Of a DNA stretch of 64,000 nt, positions 37,538 to 49,699 are shown piece by piece. Each line of letters begins with the position of its first letter. The stretch's first letter is position 1. This DNA comes from Argentina anserina. Taxonomy: Eukaryota > Streptophyta > Magnoliopsida > Rosales > Rosaceae. The notes below the pieces were generated by a model. The model searched no databases and was not told the origin of the DNA. It saw only the letters and a list, made by a program, of their open reading frames with translations. The stretch is from positions 21,513,555-21,577,554 of the forward strand of contig NC_065875.1 in assembly GCF_933775445.1 (NCBI RefSeq), in the 5' to 3' direction. Position numbers and translations under genes: made by a program.

Positions 37538-40500
37538 TCAGAGCTTAGCGAGAAGACCATTCTGAATGGGTTTTGCAGCCATCTCACTTTCCTTCAGGTC
37601 CATCTCACAGGTGTTCGGAGGGACATCCACTGCCGTTGAGCAGTTAAAGAAACCATGTGGCTGCAGTACAAACAATACGATGAAACTAATTACACTCATC
37701 ATTTTAAACAAATCATGTACTCTCAGACTTGCATTTCAAATTAAAATATAGCATCAGGGAAGCAAAATATTTTGATGCCATTGAACTCTGGATTGAAGCA
37801 CATGTGAATTGTGAACAGTGTTGATAAATTACAATGCAACACAGTCTAACGACAAGTACGATGAAAAACTTGAACAATAGATAACAATTCTGTACCATGA
37901 GCGTAAATCCAATATGTTCCACAGGCATGACTGGCCAGTCTTCCAGTCGAGGGATGTGAGTCACTCCAAATACATACCTGCAATAAAAAGATGGAGTGAT
38001 CATATTTCAATTTAAGCTAATTTATAACCAGCACATAACATGAACAGTGATATCATGGATGGGACTGTGATCCCCGTTAAACACTTTCAGTTAGCTTAAA
38101 GAGATGTTTTCTTTAGTACACAAATGTTGTTTCTGCTACCCATGTTACCATTTTAATCCTACTTCCTCCGACATTTATTCACCTGATTTTTTTATATCTA
38201 AACCAAATGTTAAAATTATCCACCCAGCCTAGTAACACTCAATCTCACAAACAGACTACAAATTCTCCTACACATGCTTGACTTTGCACGACCACACACA
38301 ACCATCTTATTTAGAGATGTAGAAGTGAACTCACCAAAGAACAATGTCAGCTTCTTCCAGAGACCGATCTTGCTGAACCCACGTGGCTAATCCCTCCCCA
38401 ATACGTGGATTTTGATTAGGAAATTCTCCTCCAGGATACATTTCATCACGCGCATATGATGTAACCCAAAGATTATGCTTTAAAAAGGCAGCTCTCCTCA
38501 AAAACTTTGCCTCAGAACCAGCTAATGGTAAACAATTTGAACCAGGTACTAGCTTGTAACCCGTTAGCTGTCCTGTCCGGTTGACATTTCTCGTGTGCCT
38601 AACCTATATATGCAAATAGTGAGGCATTAAGAAACTATTTTTGCATAAAGATCACGTGGCATATTAAGCTCAATTATTCCTGGAGTAATATTAACTGATA
38701 TTTAACATAGAGAACTATCAGAACAATTATGTGAGTTTCATAGCCTGTAAACCAGGCAAGCTAGGATCAGTAACCTAATTACACTTTAGAAGTAATAAAC
38801 TCTTGAAGTTTTAACCAATAGATGCATTACTATATATAAAACCACCAAGTCAGTTCACAAAGCGTATGAAAAATATGAATGAAATAAGACATTTAATCAG
38901 GGTTCTATCTCACAATCCAATGGCGAGCCGATAAAGGATTACAATCACGCATTGCTTGCAATTCTGATTTCAGAAGTTTTTCCTCAGCATAGAACGCATT
39001 GTTATGAACATTGTTCTTTCCTGGTTCTTCAACTTTAACATTTACTTCAACCACCTGAAAGGGAAAAGAAACAAGAAATAAACTCAGTTAATTTTTAATG
39101 ATCTGCAAGATCTCTGTGTTTCAGTCTTTCATAAAAGCATAGACATCCATTTCAGCAAAACTGTGAACCTAAAGAACTAAACTTCAAATTTTAACATTTG
39201 AATGTCAGATAGAGAAATATCCCCATAATTCCATATGGATTCATATAGGCTCCTAGATTACAAGTGCCTGGGTCAACCTCCATATCTACACATATATTAA
39301 CTAACAAGAGTTGAGAGTAGCATAGAATTGGTTGCCAACTTTAGATGTAAATTTTGTCATATTCAAAAGTTGATGTAATAACCAATCAAAATATAACAAA
39401 GAAAGAATCCCAAGAACACTTGTATGACCTGATTAAAAGTTTCACCAGGCTTACTATCAACTGCCATGTCCATACGAGCAACAAAAAAATGTTGATGTAC
39501 AGGAGCATATAGACCAGGTGCAATTGTTGTACCATACTTTCTTGTTTCTCCTGGTTGAAGCGCACCTAAGCTTAGAATTCCTGTAAGTCTCACCTCAGCT
39601 TCAATTTTCCCATCCTATAAAAGAAAAGAATTAGTGTTGTTTTAGTTGCACACTTCAAAAGCAAAATCACAACATAATAATCAAAGCACACAGATTAGTA
39701 GAGGAATTCAAATTTTTCTTCATGATGGTTCTGTGCTTCATCAGTGTCTCACATGTAGAACACCTGATGAGAGTTTTTTTTTTCATTTAAAATAAATATA
39801 ATCCTTAGTGATATCGAAGCAGATAATAGCTTGCCTGATAAAAGTGCCAGTAAAATCCATATTCATAATTAGCTACAGTACAAATAAAAGATACTGTCAG
39901 CCTTCTCGACCGTCGAACTTCTGCTAATCCTGTTCTCCAATCCTGATGCTTCCATAATATTCCATGATCCTCCTCATGCAAGCAAACACAATTCTCAATT
40001 GTTTCAACACCACCAGTGAAATTTGTAAAATGTGCATCAAAGTACTTGATATAACCTAAACAATCACAACCCTGCAACAACATAAAGTATGTCAAAATGT
40101 GATACATATAGATATTCGACGTATAGACAGGCGGAACAGGAACAAGCAGGGGGATAGTTATGTAACCTTTTTAAGAGAATGTGCATTTTTACCCAGCCCA
40201 TCTTCCCCAGCATCAAATGCATTCTTCCTGTAGTGGGGATCATTTGGGTCTCCATAAGGAACCACCATCTCAACAAAACTTAACCTGTGGGCCACAGGCC
40301 TCCGGCCTCGACTACCATCAAGATAAGCGACAGAGTAGATAACCAAACCTTCCCTCGAAGTGAAGCCAATACGGAAATTCCACTGCAACTCGAAAGTAAA
40401 AATAGTAAGAACTGATACAACATGCTGATCTTAGATAATTCAATGTTAGTTCCAAGAAACTAAGCTAGAACCTTCTGCCATTCAACAAAGTGCCCATTAA

Positions 40501-42092
40501 CACGAAAACTTGGCCCTTCGGGTTGAACTATCTTTAGGGGTTTCACATCACTTCGATCAACACCTCCTCGTGTTTCACCAGGAGTATAATTTCTCAATGG
40601 ATCAGCAGGCGGCAGGGGAACAAGTTTACGATCTTCAAACTCAAGAACCACCATATTTTGCATATCAACAAGTACATGGATTCCTTCCACTGGACGAGCA
40701 TAACCATTTTCCATGGGGCAATCACTCTCAGTTCTACAAAAGATAAGCGGTTTAGCAAGCCTGCGGCTAGGAGCATCCGCCTCACTGTGATATCCGGTGC
40801 ACCTGTTAAAAGAGTATCGGTCAACAAAATAGACAAAGAACTAAGCATAGATCCATGTCACATTTGTAAAGCACTTTAATTTGAGAGAATGTCAATGTAA
40901 AAAATTACCATGGATCCACCATAACGAGGTCCAAATCTTCAATACCCCTCTTCTTCATTGCATCCCGAAATGGAGGATAGTCCTTTACAACAGCTTCACA
41001 TTCGGCATATTCCATAGCATCCTGTGCTTTCAATATTAGAAAATTATTTATGATCAATGTACTAACCAAAAAACAACTCTATGGGCATCGCTGTATATAC
41101 CATGGGAGGCTGAACATCTGGAACCACCATGGATGATATGACTTTACCCCTATGGTGACCACCTCGAGTCGCAGCATGAACTTCTGATAGTTCAACAACC
41201 CAAACACTAGTCTCATTTGACTTCTTGTTATAAACTACAAGCCTCGCTTGCCTCGGAGGAAGCTTACTAGGAATCATAGGCCCTCCTTTTGTCCTGGGAA
41301 GCAATGATGGCTGGAAAGGAGGGAAGAAATATGCATCTGCCAATGCCACAACCCGTTTATCTGGTTCTACCAGAGCTACTTCGACAAAGCGCATACTATC
41401 CCTCACCTGATCAAAAGAAGAGCAATCACTTTCTAAATCCCTAACATGATCAAATCAATGATTCAAACTGAACTCCTAGCAAAACACTATGAATGAGTAT
41501 GGTAACAAACCTCAGGGGTTTTTCCAGCTGCCCTGACAGTGGCCACGGCTACTGAGATTTCAGCCGCAGATAAAGGCTCCAAAGGATGGCTGGATTGAGC
41601 CCTTAACATGACTGGGAGGCCTATTCAACCCAAAGAAACAACACTCAACGATCAAGTTCCACTAAAACAGACACATTTCTAAACTCAGCTTCAATCTGCA
41701 CCATTCTACTCTTGAAAAAATCTTAGAAAAATTTACTCTTGTTGTTTTAATTTTCACCATTTGGGGAAAAGCATGTGAGTTTTAAGCAAAGAGAAGTCAA
41801 AAGCGTTGCTTGGTGAAACATTTTGGACCCCAGAAAAGACATGGGGAAAAAAAGTAAACCGTGAGCCTCAACCCAAAAAGTAAGCACCTTTGGCGGCAGA
41901 GGTGTTGGCTGAAGAGGAGTCGAGGGGTCGGATCAGGGGCGGCGGGGCGGCGGCTCGGGTTTGGATCGGATCCTGGGCCGGATCGGCTGATGGAGCAGAG
42001 GAGGCGGACTGAAGCTGGAGAATGGGTTTGGAGGATAGAGGTGGAGGTGGAGAGCAGCAAGGAGGCGACGCTTTTTGCGGAGTTGAGGCCAT
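37538..42092 (-). CDS. CuAOzeta: copper/TPQ amine oxidase, peroxisomal
   Basis: This enzyme oxidises primary amines such as putrescine to aldehyde, ammonia and hydrogen peroxide. Twelve exons join to 772 residues (the Arabidopsis At2g42490 type is about 776): 42092-41888, 41620-41511, 41406-41101, 41021-40909, 40802-40472, 40382-40167, 40071-39835, 39614-39429, 39054-38914, 38603-38335, 37977-37896, 37660-37538. The cofactor tyrosine is Tyr496 in [10 protein letters not shown], the probable catalytic base is Asp412 in AFDAGE, and the copper ligands are His546, His548 (VHQHFF) and His712 ([14 protein letters not shown]). The C-terminal AKL is a type 1 peroxisomal signal. The intron after exon 7 starts with GC rather than GT. 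The Ser/Pro-rich N-terminus of about 60 residues is poorly conserved. Confidence 0.94.
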
Positions 42093-43350
42093 TGAGAAGG
42101 TTTAGCGAGCTCAGAGTATCCACCACCGTAGTCGTAACTATGAGTGCAGTTAGTTCCCAGTGACATACAGCAATGTCAGCCAAGACTAGCTAATCAAACT
42201 ACTCCTTCCTCGCTCTCTGTTTCGCCGGAAAAGCAAGTGTGATGATCAGAAGGGAGGTTGGGGATGATGGAGAGGACAGTGGATATGTGGATATGGGTAT
42301 ACTTGATGGGGAGTTCAAAACAGCTTTTTAAATACGGGGGTTCGGGGAAGTTGAGATGATAGGAGCTCCCACTTGTAAGAGACGTCGTTCTGCTGATCTC
42401 TAGTCTTACACTTAACCATTATCGGGTCCTTTCTTTGTCTTTTGAGATGTCAACACTCCTTTCACCTTTGGGCTTAGCTTGTTCCCATGAGTAATTTGTC
42501 AACCACTTCTGATTTCTCGATGTTAGTTTTCAAAATAATGACGTTACTTTCATAATAAAAAAAAAATAGATATCTTTTGATATGTATCTAATACTGTAGG
42601 TATTTTACATATGTGAGATCAGTCTGATATGTATCTAATACTGTAAAATGTATCTAATACTGTAGGTATTTTACTATGTGAGATCAGTCGATGCCGATGG
42701 TGGGACGCAAAAAGGTTTTTAACCTTTTCTTCACAATATATATACCCTGATGCTTGATCGTATTGATAAATGCCTCATTTGGTTTTTTCTTGAATAGTTT
42801 CAGCGATACATCAACTAGATTAATAGCCAAGCAAATTAGTTAGATACGCACTAGTTTAAGAGTAGTCCAGCAATGTGCCAATGTATCGACCTTGTGTCGT
42901 GTAACTTATCTCATTAACATAACCTTCGTATTAATTTGTCTTTTCCCCAAAACTACTAGAGGAAAAATGAAGCTGAATAATGGGTATTTTGATGAATCCA
43001 ACAGATAGGTATTACCTTTCAATAGACAGATATTTCAATACTTAAATACTGCTCAACTTGTTATATAATACTGTATAAGTGCATAGTGATGAAATATATG
43101 CCACTTTACTCATAATAGGGACACGGTTCACCAGCTCTGTTAGGCCATCATCCTCATGCGCAATGCCAAAACAATTTTCCAAAACTGTGGATGACAGCAA
43201 TGCTCTGAAATTATTGTTCATGACCCAACAAGAATGAGAAACACATTTCTATGGAGAAAAAAAAAACAGCAAACACATACCAGAGAAAGGCAACACATAA
43301 TAGAGCTTTGTAATGCCCTTCCAGTAAGGTATCTTTTTCTAGGTCTTTTA
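42093..43350. other. intergenic, amine oxidase upstream region
   Basis: Promoter and leader of the amine oxidase at the left, then AT-rich spacer. A small local duplication lies at 42579-42690. No coding region is supported. Confidence 0.5.
42579..42690. repeat. local direct duplication
   Basis: The block ATGTATCTAATACTGTA appears three times (from 42582, 42629 and 42649). The first and third copies continue into GGTATTTTAC and TGTGAGATCAGTC. It is a compound tandem duplication of about 70 bp. Confidence 0.75.
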
Positions 43351-43359
43351 AAATGATAG

Positions 43360-43740
43360 CTCATTGGATCAATTTTTTTTTATTACATTTCAACATCTTC
43401 ACTATTCAACATCTAGATTATAATGTGTATATCACATCTGTAATATTTCAGTCAAAATTAAGGTATTTAAGACATTTAAAACTGTGATTTAAACTTATAA
43501 ATATGAACGTTTTCACCAAATTTGATACCTTAGTGATCACTATTTTGGCTAAAATTTTACAGAGGTGATCTACACCTTAGACCCTAAAAGTTGAACGGTG
43601 GAAATGAGATTTAAACTTATAAGCATGAATGCTTTTACCAGGTTTGATACCTTAAGGATTACCATTTTAGCTAAAATTTTACATAAATGATCTACAAATT
43701 AAATTCTAAAAGTTAAACGGTTGAGATGTGAAAATATAAT
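43360..43740. mobile_element. diverged long-TIR foldback element, copy D
   Basis: The left part (CAACATCTAGATTATAATGTG then ATCACATCTGTAAT) and right part (ACATAAATGATCTACAAATT then TAAACGGTTGAGATG) are weak inverted repeats related to copies A and C. The right arm is itself tandemly duplicated: about 120 bp at 43491-43610 and again at 43611-43732, each beginning GATTTAAACTTATAA. It appears older than the neighbouring copy C. Confidence 0.55.
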
Positions 43741-43792
43741 AGAAACGTTGGGTGAATGAGCTAGACCCAAAAAATAGATGGCTTAGTGGAAG

Positions 43793-43815
43793 ATATATAT
43801 ATATATATATATATA
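43793..43815. repeat. (TA)n tract left of foldback element C
   Basis: An AT dinucleotide run directly abutting the element. A similar run lies on the other side. Confidence 0.9.
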
Positions 43816-44224
43816 CAGATTTTCTCAAATGCGGAGGTCCGCACCAATGATTTTGGTGCGGATTTCTATCTTTTAACCACTTTTTGATCGAATTTTCCCA
43901 TCTCCACCTTCTAGTATCTAGATAATATTGTGTAGATCATCTCTGAAAATGTTCAGCCAATTTGGTAATCGTTAAGGCCCTCAAAATCGAATAACAAATG
44001 GACGGACCGAATTCTGTCGAACCGTTACCGTTCATATTTTTAACAGAAAACCGCAATTTTGAGGGCCTTAGCGATTACCAAATTGGCTGAAATTTTGCAG
44101 AGATGATCTACACAATATTATCTAGATACTAGACTGTGAAGATGAGAAAATTTGATCAAAAAGTGGTAAAAAGATGGAAATCCGCACCAAAATCTTGATG
44201 CGGACCTCCGCAGCCAAGAAGGGC
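43816..44224. mobile_element. long-TIR foldback element, copy C
   Basis: Arms of about 170 bp are reverse complements. The left arm includes GCGGAGGTCCGCACCAATGA, TTTGGTGCGGATTTC and CAATTTGGTAATCGTTAAGG; the right arm has the matching complements. The terminal blocks match GC-rich copy B and the arms match copy A. (TA)n flanks both ends, so either the target was a TA tract or the duplication is hidden in it. There is no coding capacity. Confidence 0.8.
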
Positions 44225-44248
44225 TATATATATATATATATATATATA
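44225..44248. repeat. (TA)n tract right of foldback element C
   Basis: A TA dinucleotide run directly following the element end at GAAGGGC. Confidence 0.9.
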
Positions 44249-44761
44249 ACAGATGTGACTTGTGACATTATTTAAGTTGGACACACCTTATAATTATGCT
44301 ATTTGATGCTTGTCACACTCTCATACACGTCAATTCACTCAATTGGTAAAATGATTGAGTAGACTACTACATATCGTTAATTATTGTAACTCTAATGATT
44401 ATATATGATATGTGGCTGCGTTTTGCATACATAGATAGGTAGGCTTGCTCATGGATTAGATGAAGGCCGTTTAGTTGTGGTAGGTTAGAAAGGGATCACA
44501 CTAGTATAATCCGAGTGAGTACTAGGGTTCTAGGTAGTGATATATATGAGTTAGAACAAAGTTTATTGTAATTGGCCGGCGATTTGCATGCCTATTAAGT
44601 TTGTAAACCAAAGATGCCGGCCATATCGCTCCTCTTAATCTTTTGTTTTACTCAATCAAAATGCTTTACATCGTTCGGTGATCTCATTTAACAATATATG
44701 GTAAGCATGAAAACGATCCTAACGTGTAAAAAAATGTAAATACCGTGACCAATATTGTCGG

Positions 44762-44763
<2 letters not shown>

Positions 44764-44807
<44 letters not shown>
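44764..44807 (+). repeat. (CT)n microsatellite in LINE leader
   Basis: A pure CT run near the 5' end of the LINE-type element and about 60 bp before its ORF1 remnant. Confidence 0.9.
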
Positions 44808-44808
<1 letters not shown>

Positions 44809-44861
44809 AAGGCCTCGGCTGCTAGGGTTAGGGTTTTTAGTTGTGCAACGCGTATCTTTCA

Positions 44862-45725
44862 ATGGTAACGATGAATTCTTCCTTTGTTGCTTCCATGGCT
44901 GCCCAGCTTGTAGCCAAACTCTCCCTCTCTAATGATGAAACCGTTACTTTGGGCAACATAAAGTGTCCAAAAGTTGGTTTCATGGCTCCTTGTTTCTATC
45001 TTGTCGGAAAGTTGAACACGGTGCATACTGCACCTTTCGACGCCTTCAGAGGAGCCATCAGATCTATGTAGCACTTGAGTGCGCCGGTGGAGATCCAAGT
45101 CCGCAGCCAGTGGCGGAACTTGGAACTAAATTCCGAAGGGGCCAATTTAGTATGAAATTTTGATTTACATACTAATAATTACATAATCATACCATATTTA
45201 GAAGTCAAATATACTATTAGTATATACAACTATATCATAATTATAGCAATTAAATCATAATTCTATATTATTATACCATTATTATTAACAAATATACTAT
45301 AATTAGGTGAATTTATACCATAATTAATCAAAATTAAAAGGAAAATGTTCACTTGCCGGAAGGGCCATGGCCCCCTCCCCCTAAAAGGATCTGCCCCTAT
45401 CCGCAGCGATCGTTATCTGTTCATGTTTCACAACATGAAGGACATAAATCGTGTGAAACAAGGTGGCCCTTGGGATTTTCAGCATTGCTGTACCTGGATG
45501 ATGATCATTCGTGGCAGCATGGTGTGTCCTTTGGAGGTAGAGGTTGAGGAGGAAGAGCCCAACATGGAACTAATGGCTCATCTTGAACCAATGGTGGAGT
45601 TTAGGGCTTCAAGCTCTCAAATACTAGCTCTACCGGCGGTGCAGCATGAAGACAGGCCAAGACAACGCTCCTCAACAACTAAATGTCCAATTTTGGTGCA
45701 AGAGATTAATCACTATCAAGATTGA
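44862..45725 (+). pseudogene. LINE ORF1 / DUF4283-like remnant, split by a hAT element
   Basis: The left half, from the ATG at 44862 (MVTMNSSFVASMAAQLVAKL), reads on through FYLVGKLNT and FDAFRGAIRSM. The right half (45408 onward) reads RYLFMFHNMKDINRVKQGGP then WDFQ. The pattern LFxFxxxxDxxRVxxGGPWxF is the core of the DUF4283 domain of plant LINE ORF1 proteins. The halves are separated by the 292-bp element at 45108-45399; removing it with one copy of the duplicated target keeps the reading frame at the junction. Stops and frameshifts elsewhere (for example at 45069-45071) show it is not functional. Confidence 0.65.
45108..45399. mobile_element. 292-bp hAT-type MITE nested in the LINE
   Basis: Perfect 8-bp target duplication TCCGCAGC at 45100-45107 and 45400-45407. 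The left terminus CAGTGGCGGAACTTGG pairs with the right terminus GGATCTGCCCCTA (reverse complement TAGGGGCAGATCC). Ends of the CAGxGGCxGA kind with an 8-bp duplication are characteristic of hAT transposons. The core is AT-rich and non-coding. A GGGCCATGGCCCC palindrome lies near the right end. Confidence 0.85.
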
Positions 45726-46505
45726 GTCTGGTCTCAGGAAGCAGGCGTCATCGTGAGGATGAAGGTGGTCCGTCGAAGAAGCGTGGTCGTCATGGATTGA
45801 CGGTTATGTCAAATGATCTATCACTAACCAAGCTACTCTTCCTGCTAAGCCCCCCTTTATCCTCGGTCCACACAGACAAAATGTAGGAATGGCTCACTGC
45901 CATGGCTACAGGGGTGTTAGGTATACGTCGATCTCCAGTGAAGCTTGTTGACCTCATGGTCGCCACAACAAGAAAGGCTTTGCATGCTGGCAATTGGAGT
46001 TAGAAGATTCGGCGGAGCTGGATATGACATTGGCAGCTTTCATTAGGACTACTAAGCCAAAGGGAGAGGAGAAAGAGGCTGCTGAGGCGGAGGACATGGA
46101 GCTGGGCTCGGAGGATGTTGATGATGCTAGCCTTTAGGAGGAGGCGGAGGGCGAGTGATCTCCTAGCAACACTAGGAAAGATCATCTCTCTATTATTTAC
46201 GTTTTTTTATCATTCTTTCAACGAGAGTACACAGTTAACGCCCTTGGCTAGATTTGTTAGCTTGATCTTACGTTTAGTTTTAAGAGAGTTACATGATTTA
46301 GCTTTGCTTTAGTGTTTTTCCATTTTATTTTCAGACTTTTTCAGACTTTGAGTTTGTATAATAAGCGTTTTTTTTTTGCATAGTTTCATTAGCATGTTTA
46401 GGTTTTAGCTTATATGAGAGGTGACATGTGACTGTGTATGGTGTTGTCGCCAAATGAAGAAAATTCATCCCCTAAAAAAAATAATGAAAACGATCCTAAT
46501 GTGTA

Positions 46506-47230
46506 GTCGGCTAAACAAGACTTGGTGTCAATTTCTTCGACCTGGACGAAACAATATATGCATCTAGGACAAAATATAAGGCGTGTTGGCCCTCATTTTA
46601 TAACGTTATCAATTGATACGTTTCAGATGGAGTTTTATTTGATTGTTAATTGGATGCATTGATCAGTTGATCAATTATATATTGTGTGAAATTCTGAATA
46701 TACTAATAGTGTTTTTGTTGTTGCAGTGTGAGCGACAGATCGAGGGGTTCATCCTTCGTCTTCTTGAAGCCTAGCTTGAAATTAAATAGGACTTGAATTT
46801 CATACGTCATTCAAAACCAGCAGCCTTAAAGAAACAAAGGATGTCAACATAGTGTCAAGGTGACAAGGAAATAAGATGGAATACATCTTCATGTCCCAAT
46901 CCAAGGCTCCCGACACAGCAAGCTAGATTTATCTAATCGTTCTCATTGCAAACATACAAAACAAGAAATCATGAATTATATGTAGCTAATTAGCATTTAG
47001 TACAACAGAATCAAATAGCTGTTTAAAAATCCTAATATTAAACATACATTCTGATGTAATAGATATAAACGAAAAATACCTATACGACTTGCCTCTACTT
47101 TGTTGTTTCAAAGTTATGCATCTTCCAAACTCTCTTTATACCAGTTCCCCATCTATAAAAACGGAGACATCCTCCTTTAATTCAGTGCTCAATAATGCAT
47201 AAGCTTATGCAGGTTTGATAATTCCAAATG
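46506..47230. other. intergenic
   Basis: AT-rich DNA between the LINE and the solo LTR. No gene, RNA or transposon end is supported. Confidence 0.5.
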
Positions 47231-47235
47231 GTTAA

Positions 47236-49694
47236 TGTTATAACTCCAAAATTCGAATTCGAAGCCATGAAAAACTCTAAAACAATCTCAAATAAATCGA
47301 AATCATCTTATAGTCACAGCGTATCGTAACTGAGTTCATAGTACATCTCAGTCGATTTGATTATTATAAAACCAGTTTATAATTCAAGCATTATAACAAA
47401 TGGAAATGTAAAATCCTCTCAATCCTCACCCCAAATAGAAATAATGAAACTTCGAAATCTTCAGAGTAGCCCTCCAATTCTGCTAATCCACACATGCAAA
47501 ACTATCCCTTACACCATCGAATAGGTGCACCGGAATTGCAAACACAAACCCGGTAAGCTTTGCAGCTCGTATGATTAAAACAACAGTATAACACGCATAG
47601 TAATATAAGAGAAAAATACTGAAAACATTTAATTATAAATGCACTCATAAGTCACAGGACGACCCATCTGGATGTTCAATAATATCTGAAAATATAAATG
47701 CTCATGAGAAATTGGGCAACCCATCTATTTACCCGAATACATTTATAATTCGGGTACTCATGAGACCTAGGTACTCATCTTTTACCCCTCATGCAGTACG
47801 CCGTCAGAAATTGGGCAACCTATATGTTACCCAATATCCCAAAAATATGGGTACTCATAAGCAGGTAACTCATCTGTTACCCCTCATGCAGTACACCGAC
47901 AGACAGACTAGAGCTCAAACTGAATCGTAAATGTCACCCCGCCAAGGCTAGGTTCCGATATGCTAACACGTCCGAAAATAGAAAAACGTTTTAACATGAC
48001 TCAAGTTAAAACCACGTACAATACAATCCTCACATGTTATTGTACAATAACGAAGCGACTCATGCTCAAATAAAATAAATATTAGTGCTATAAATAAACT
48101 CATTTGGAAATATGAATATGACAGTATATAATATAGCAACTCATATATATGTATCATTTTTACCATTTATACACATACACAACCCACTATATCATATACA
48201 TATCATAGTTCGGTCTTTTAAAATATGGCGTAATTATGAATCAACGCCAAGGGTAGACTCGTCATAATGAGATTTACTCACCTTATTTTTTTGAACGTAA
48301 TTTCCACAATACTGAAAGCAAATCCTTCACTTGTTTTGTCGATCACCTAGTTGTATAAAAAGTGGTTAGAAACGTTACGTAAAACCTCAAATGCCGAATC
48401 AGTACTATTGTTTACTGTTAAGCAATTAACGACTTTTACGCTATTACTGTTCACGTAATTACTATTCATGTAAGTACTGTTTACGTATTACTGTACACCA
48501 ATGTAATGTTTCAGTAAATACTAATCACCGATTTACTATTTCAGAAATTTACTTTTATAATTACTGTACAGAAATTACTTTTTACATTTACTGTACAGAA
48601 TTACTTTTACAATTATTGTACATAAATTACTTTTTACATTTACTATATAAAAATTACTTTCTACAAAATTTACTGTTCGAAATCATTGTTCATGCGTCGC
48701 TGCACGTGGCGGTGTGTGGGGTTCACGCGCCATCTTCGGCAGCCGCGCGTGGCTTGCCCACCGCCGCCCAAAACCCTCCCTTTTCAACTCCTTCACCCTT
48801 CCACGGCCTAAGGCCGTCTCTTGCACCCTTCACACGCCCTCACGTGCCGCCACAAACGGCGACATGTGCCCCTCCACCACCTCCGGCCAAACCCATCCAA
48901 TCAACATGAAAATCAAAGAGTAGGAGGAGGAGATCACAACCATACCTTCAGGTTGTCCAGAACTGGCCGGAGACCGCCACATTCGCCGCCGCAATGTCTC
49001 AGATCGAGGGGAGAAGATCAACGCGTTGCAACTTGATTTGAGCCTCACCGCAGGTGGAATCGCGTCGAGGAGGAAGAGAGAGGGCTCGCCGTCGTGACCC
49101 CGAGCTCCTGTGACACCGGCGACGTCGAGATCGAAAGTTGTCAGCACTGCTGGATCTCTGCCTAGGGTGCGTCGCCGTCACCATCGGTCGACGCGTTGTG
49201 GCCGTGCGGTCCCAATGACACCGGCGGTGTCGTGAACGGCGGCCGGTGGAGGGAGATCCCCGGCGATAGATGAGGGGAAGGGAGAGAGGGTCGGGGAGAG
49301 AGAGAGGAGAGGCTGCGGGGAGAGAGAGAGAGAGAGAAAGAGAAATTTATGTTTTTGAAAACTAGTGTTTTGAAAAATATCTTTTTATACCATTTCCAAA
49401 ATCGGAAACCAACTTCCATTGTCAATAACTTTCTCATACGATGTCCGATTAAAGTGCGTGACATGTCTATGAACTCGTATCGACGAGCTCTACAACTTTC
49501 GTGAAGGAAGTTTTCGGAAACGAGTGATGAAGTAAAAGTCGACTTCCGTGTTGCGGAAACGTTACGTTTTTAACTTTTAAATTTCCGAATACGATTTCGT
49601 TTCGTTTGACGTCGTCGACTAAAGCGAAAAATAAGCGATTTATTCAATTTCTTAGAATTCATACAATTTGAACCTGAAAATTCAGGGTATTACA
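47236..49694. mobile_element. 2459-bp solo LTR with perfect 5-bp target duplication
   Basis: The sequence begins TGTTATAACTCC and ends GGGTATTACA, the TG...CA ends of an LTR. It is flanked on both sides by GTTAA (47231-47235 and 49695-49699), a perfect 5-bp target duplication. No gag-pol motifs occur inside, so it is most simply a solo LTR left by recombination. LTRs this long with TGTAATACCC-type ends are usual in Ty3/gypsy chromoviruses, but the clade is inferred. Orientation is uncertain. Inside are a tandem duplication at 47708-47900 and repeated TTACTGTACA motifs at 48420-48680. Confidence 0.8.
47708..47900. repeat. ~99-bp tandem duplication inside the solo LTR
   Basis: Two diverged copies begin GAAATTGGGCAACC at 47708 and 47807. 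Both run through GGGTACTCAT and end with ACCCCTCATGCAGTAC. Confidence 0.75.
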
Positions 49695-49699
49695 GTTAA

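Larger units (their letters stand above)
44729..46483 (+). mobile_element. ORF1-only LINE-type insertion with 22-bp target duplication
   Basis: Flanked by a 22-bp direct repeat, 44707-44728 and 46484-46505, with a single C/T difference; both begin ATGAAAACGATCCTAA. The interior starts with a (CT)n tract, contains an ORF1-like coding remnant and ends in an A-rich tail (CCTAAAAAAAATA). Long target duplications and an A-rich 3' end are typical of LINE retrotransposition. No endonuclease or reverse transcriptase sequence is present in the 1.75 kb, so this was a non-autonomous or internally deleted copy. Confidence 0.75.

Noticed and set aside
41797..42183. Alternative frame of 128 residues at the amine oxidase first exon.
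   Set aside because: The 42092 start gives MASTPQKA, keeps the phase with exon 2 and suits the family length.
48616..49464. Pro/Arg-rich frames near 48.7-49.4 kb.
   Set aside because: They lie inside the solo LTR and reflect a local GC-rich and GA-rich composition.
47236..49694. Complete short retrotransposon rather than solo LTR.
   Set aside because: No internal second LTR, primer-binding site or coding domain is seen; a solo LTR is simpler, though not proven.
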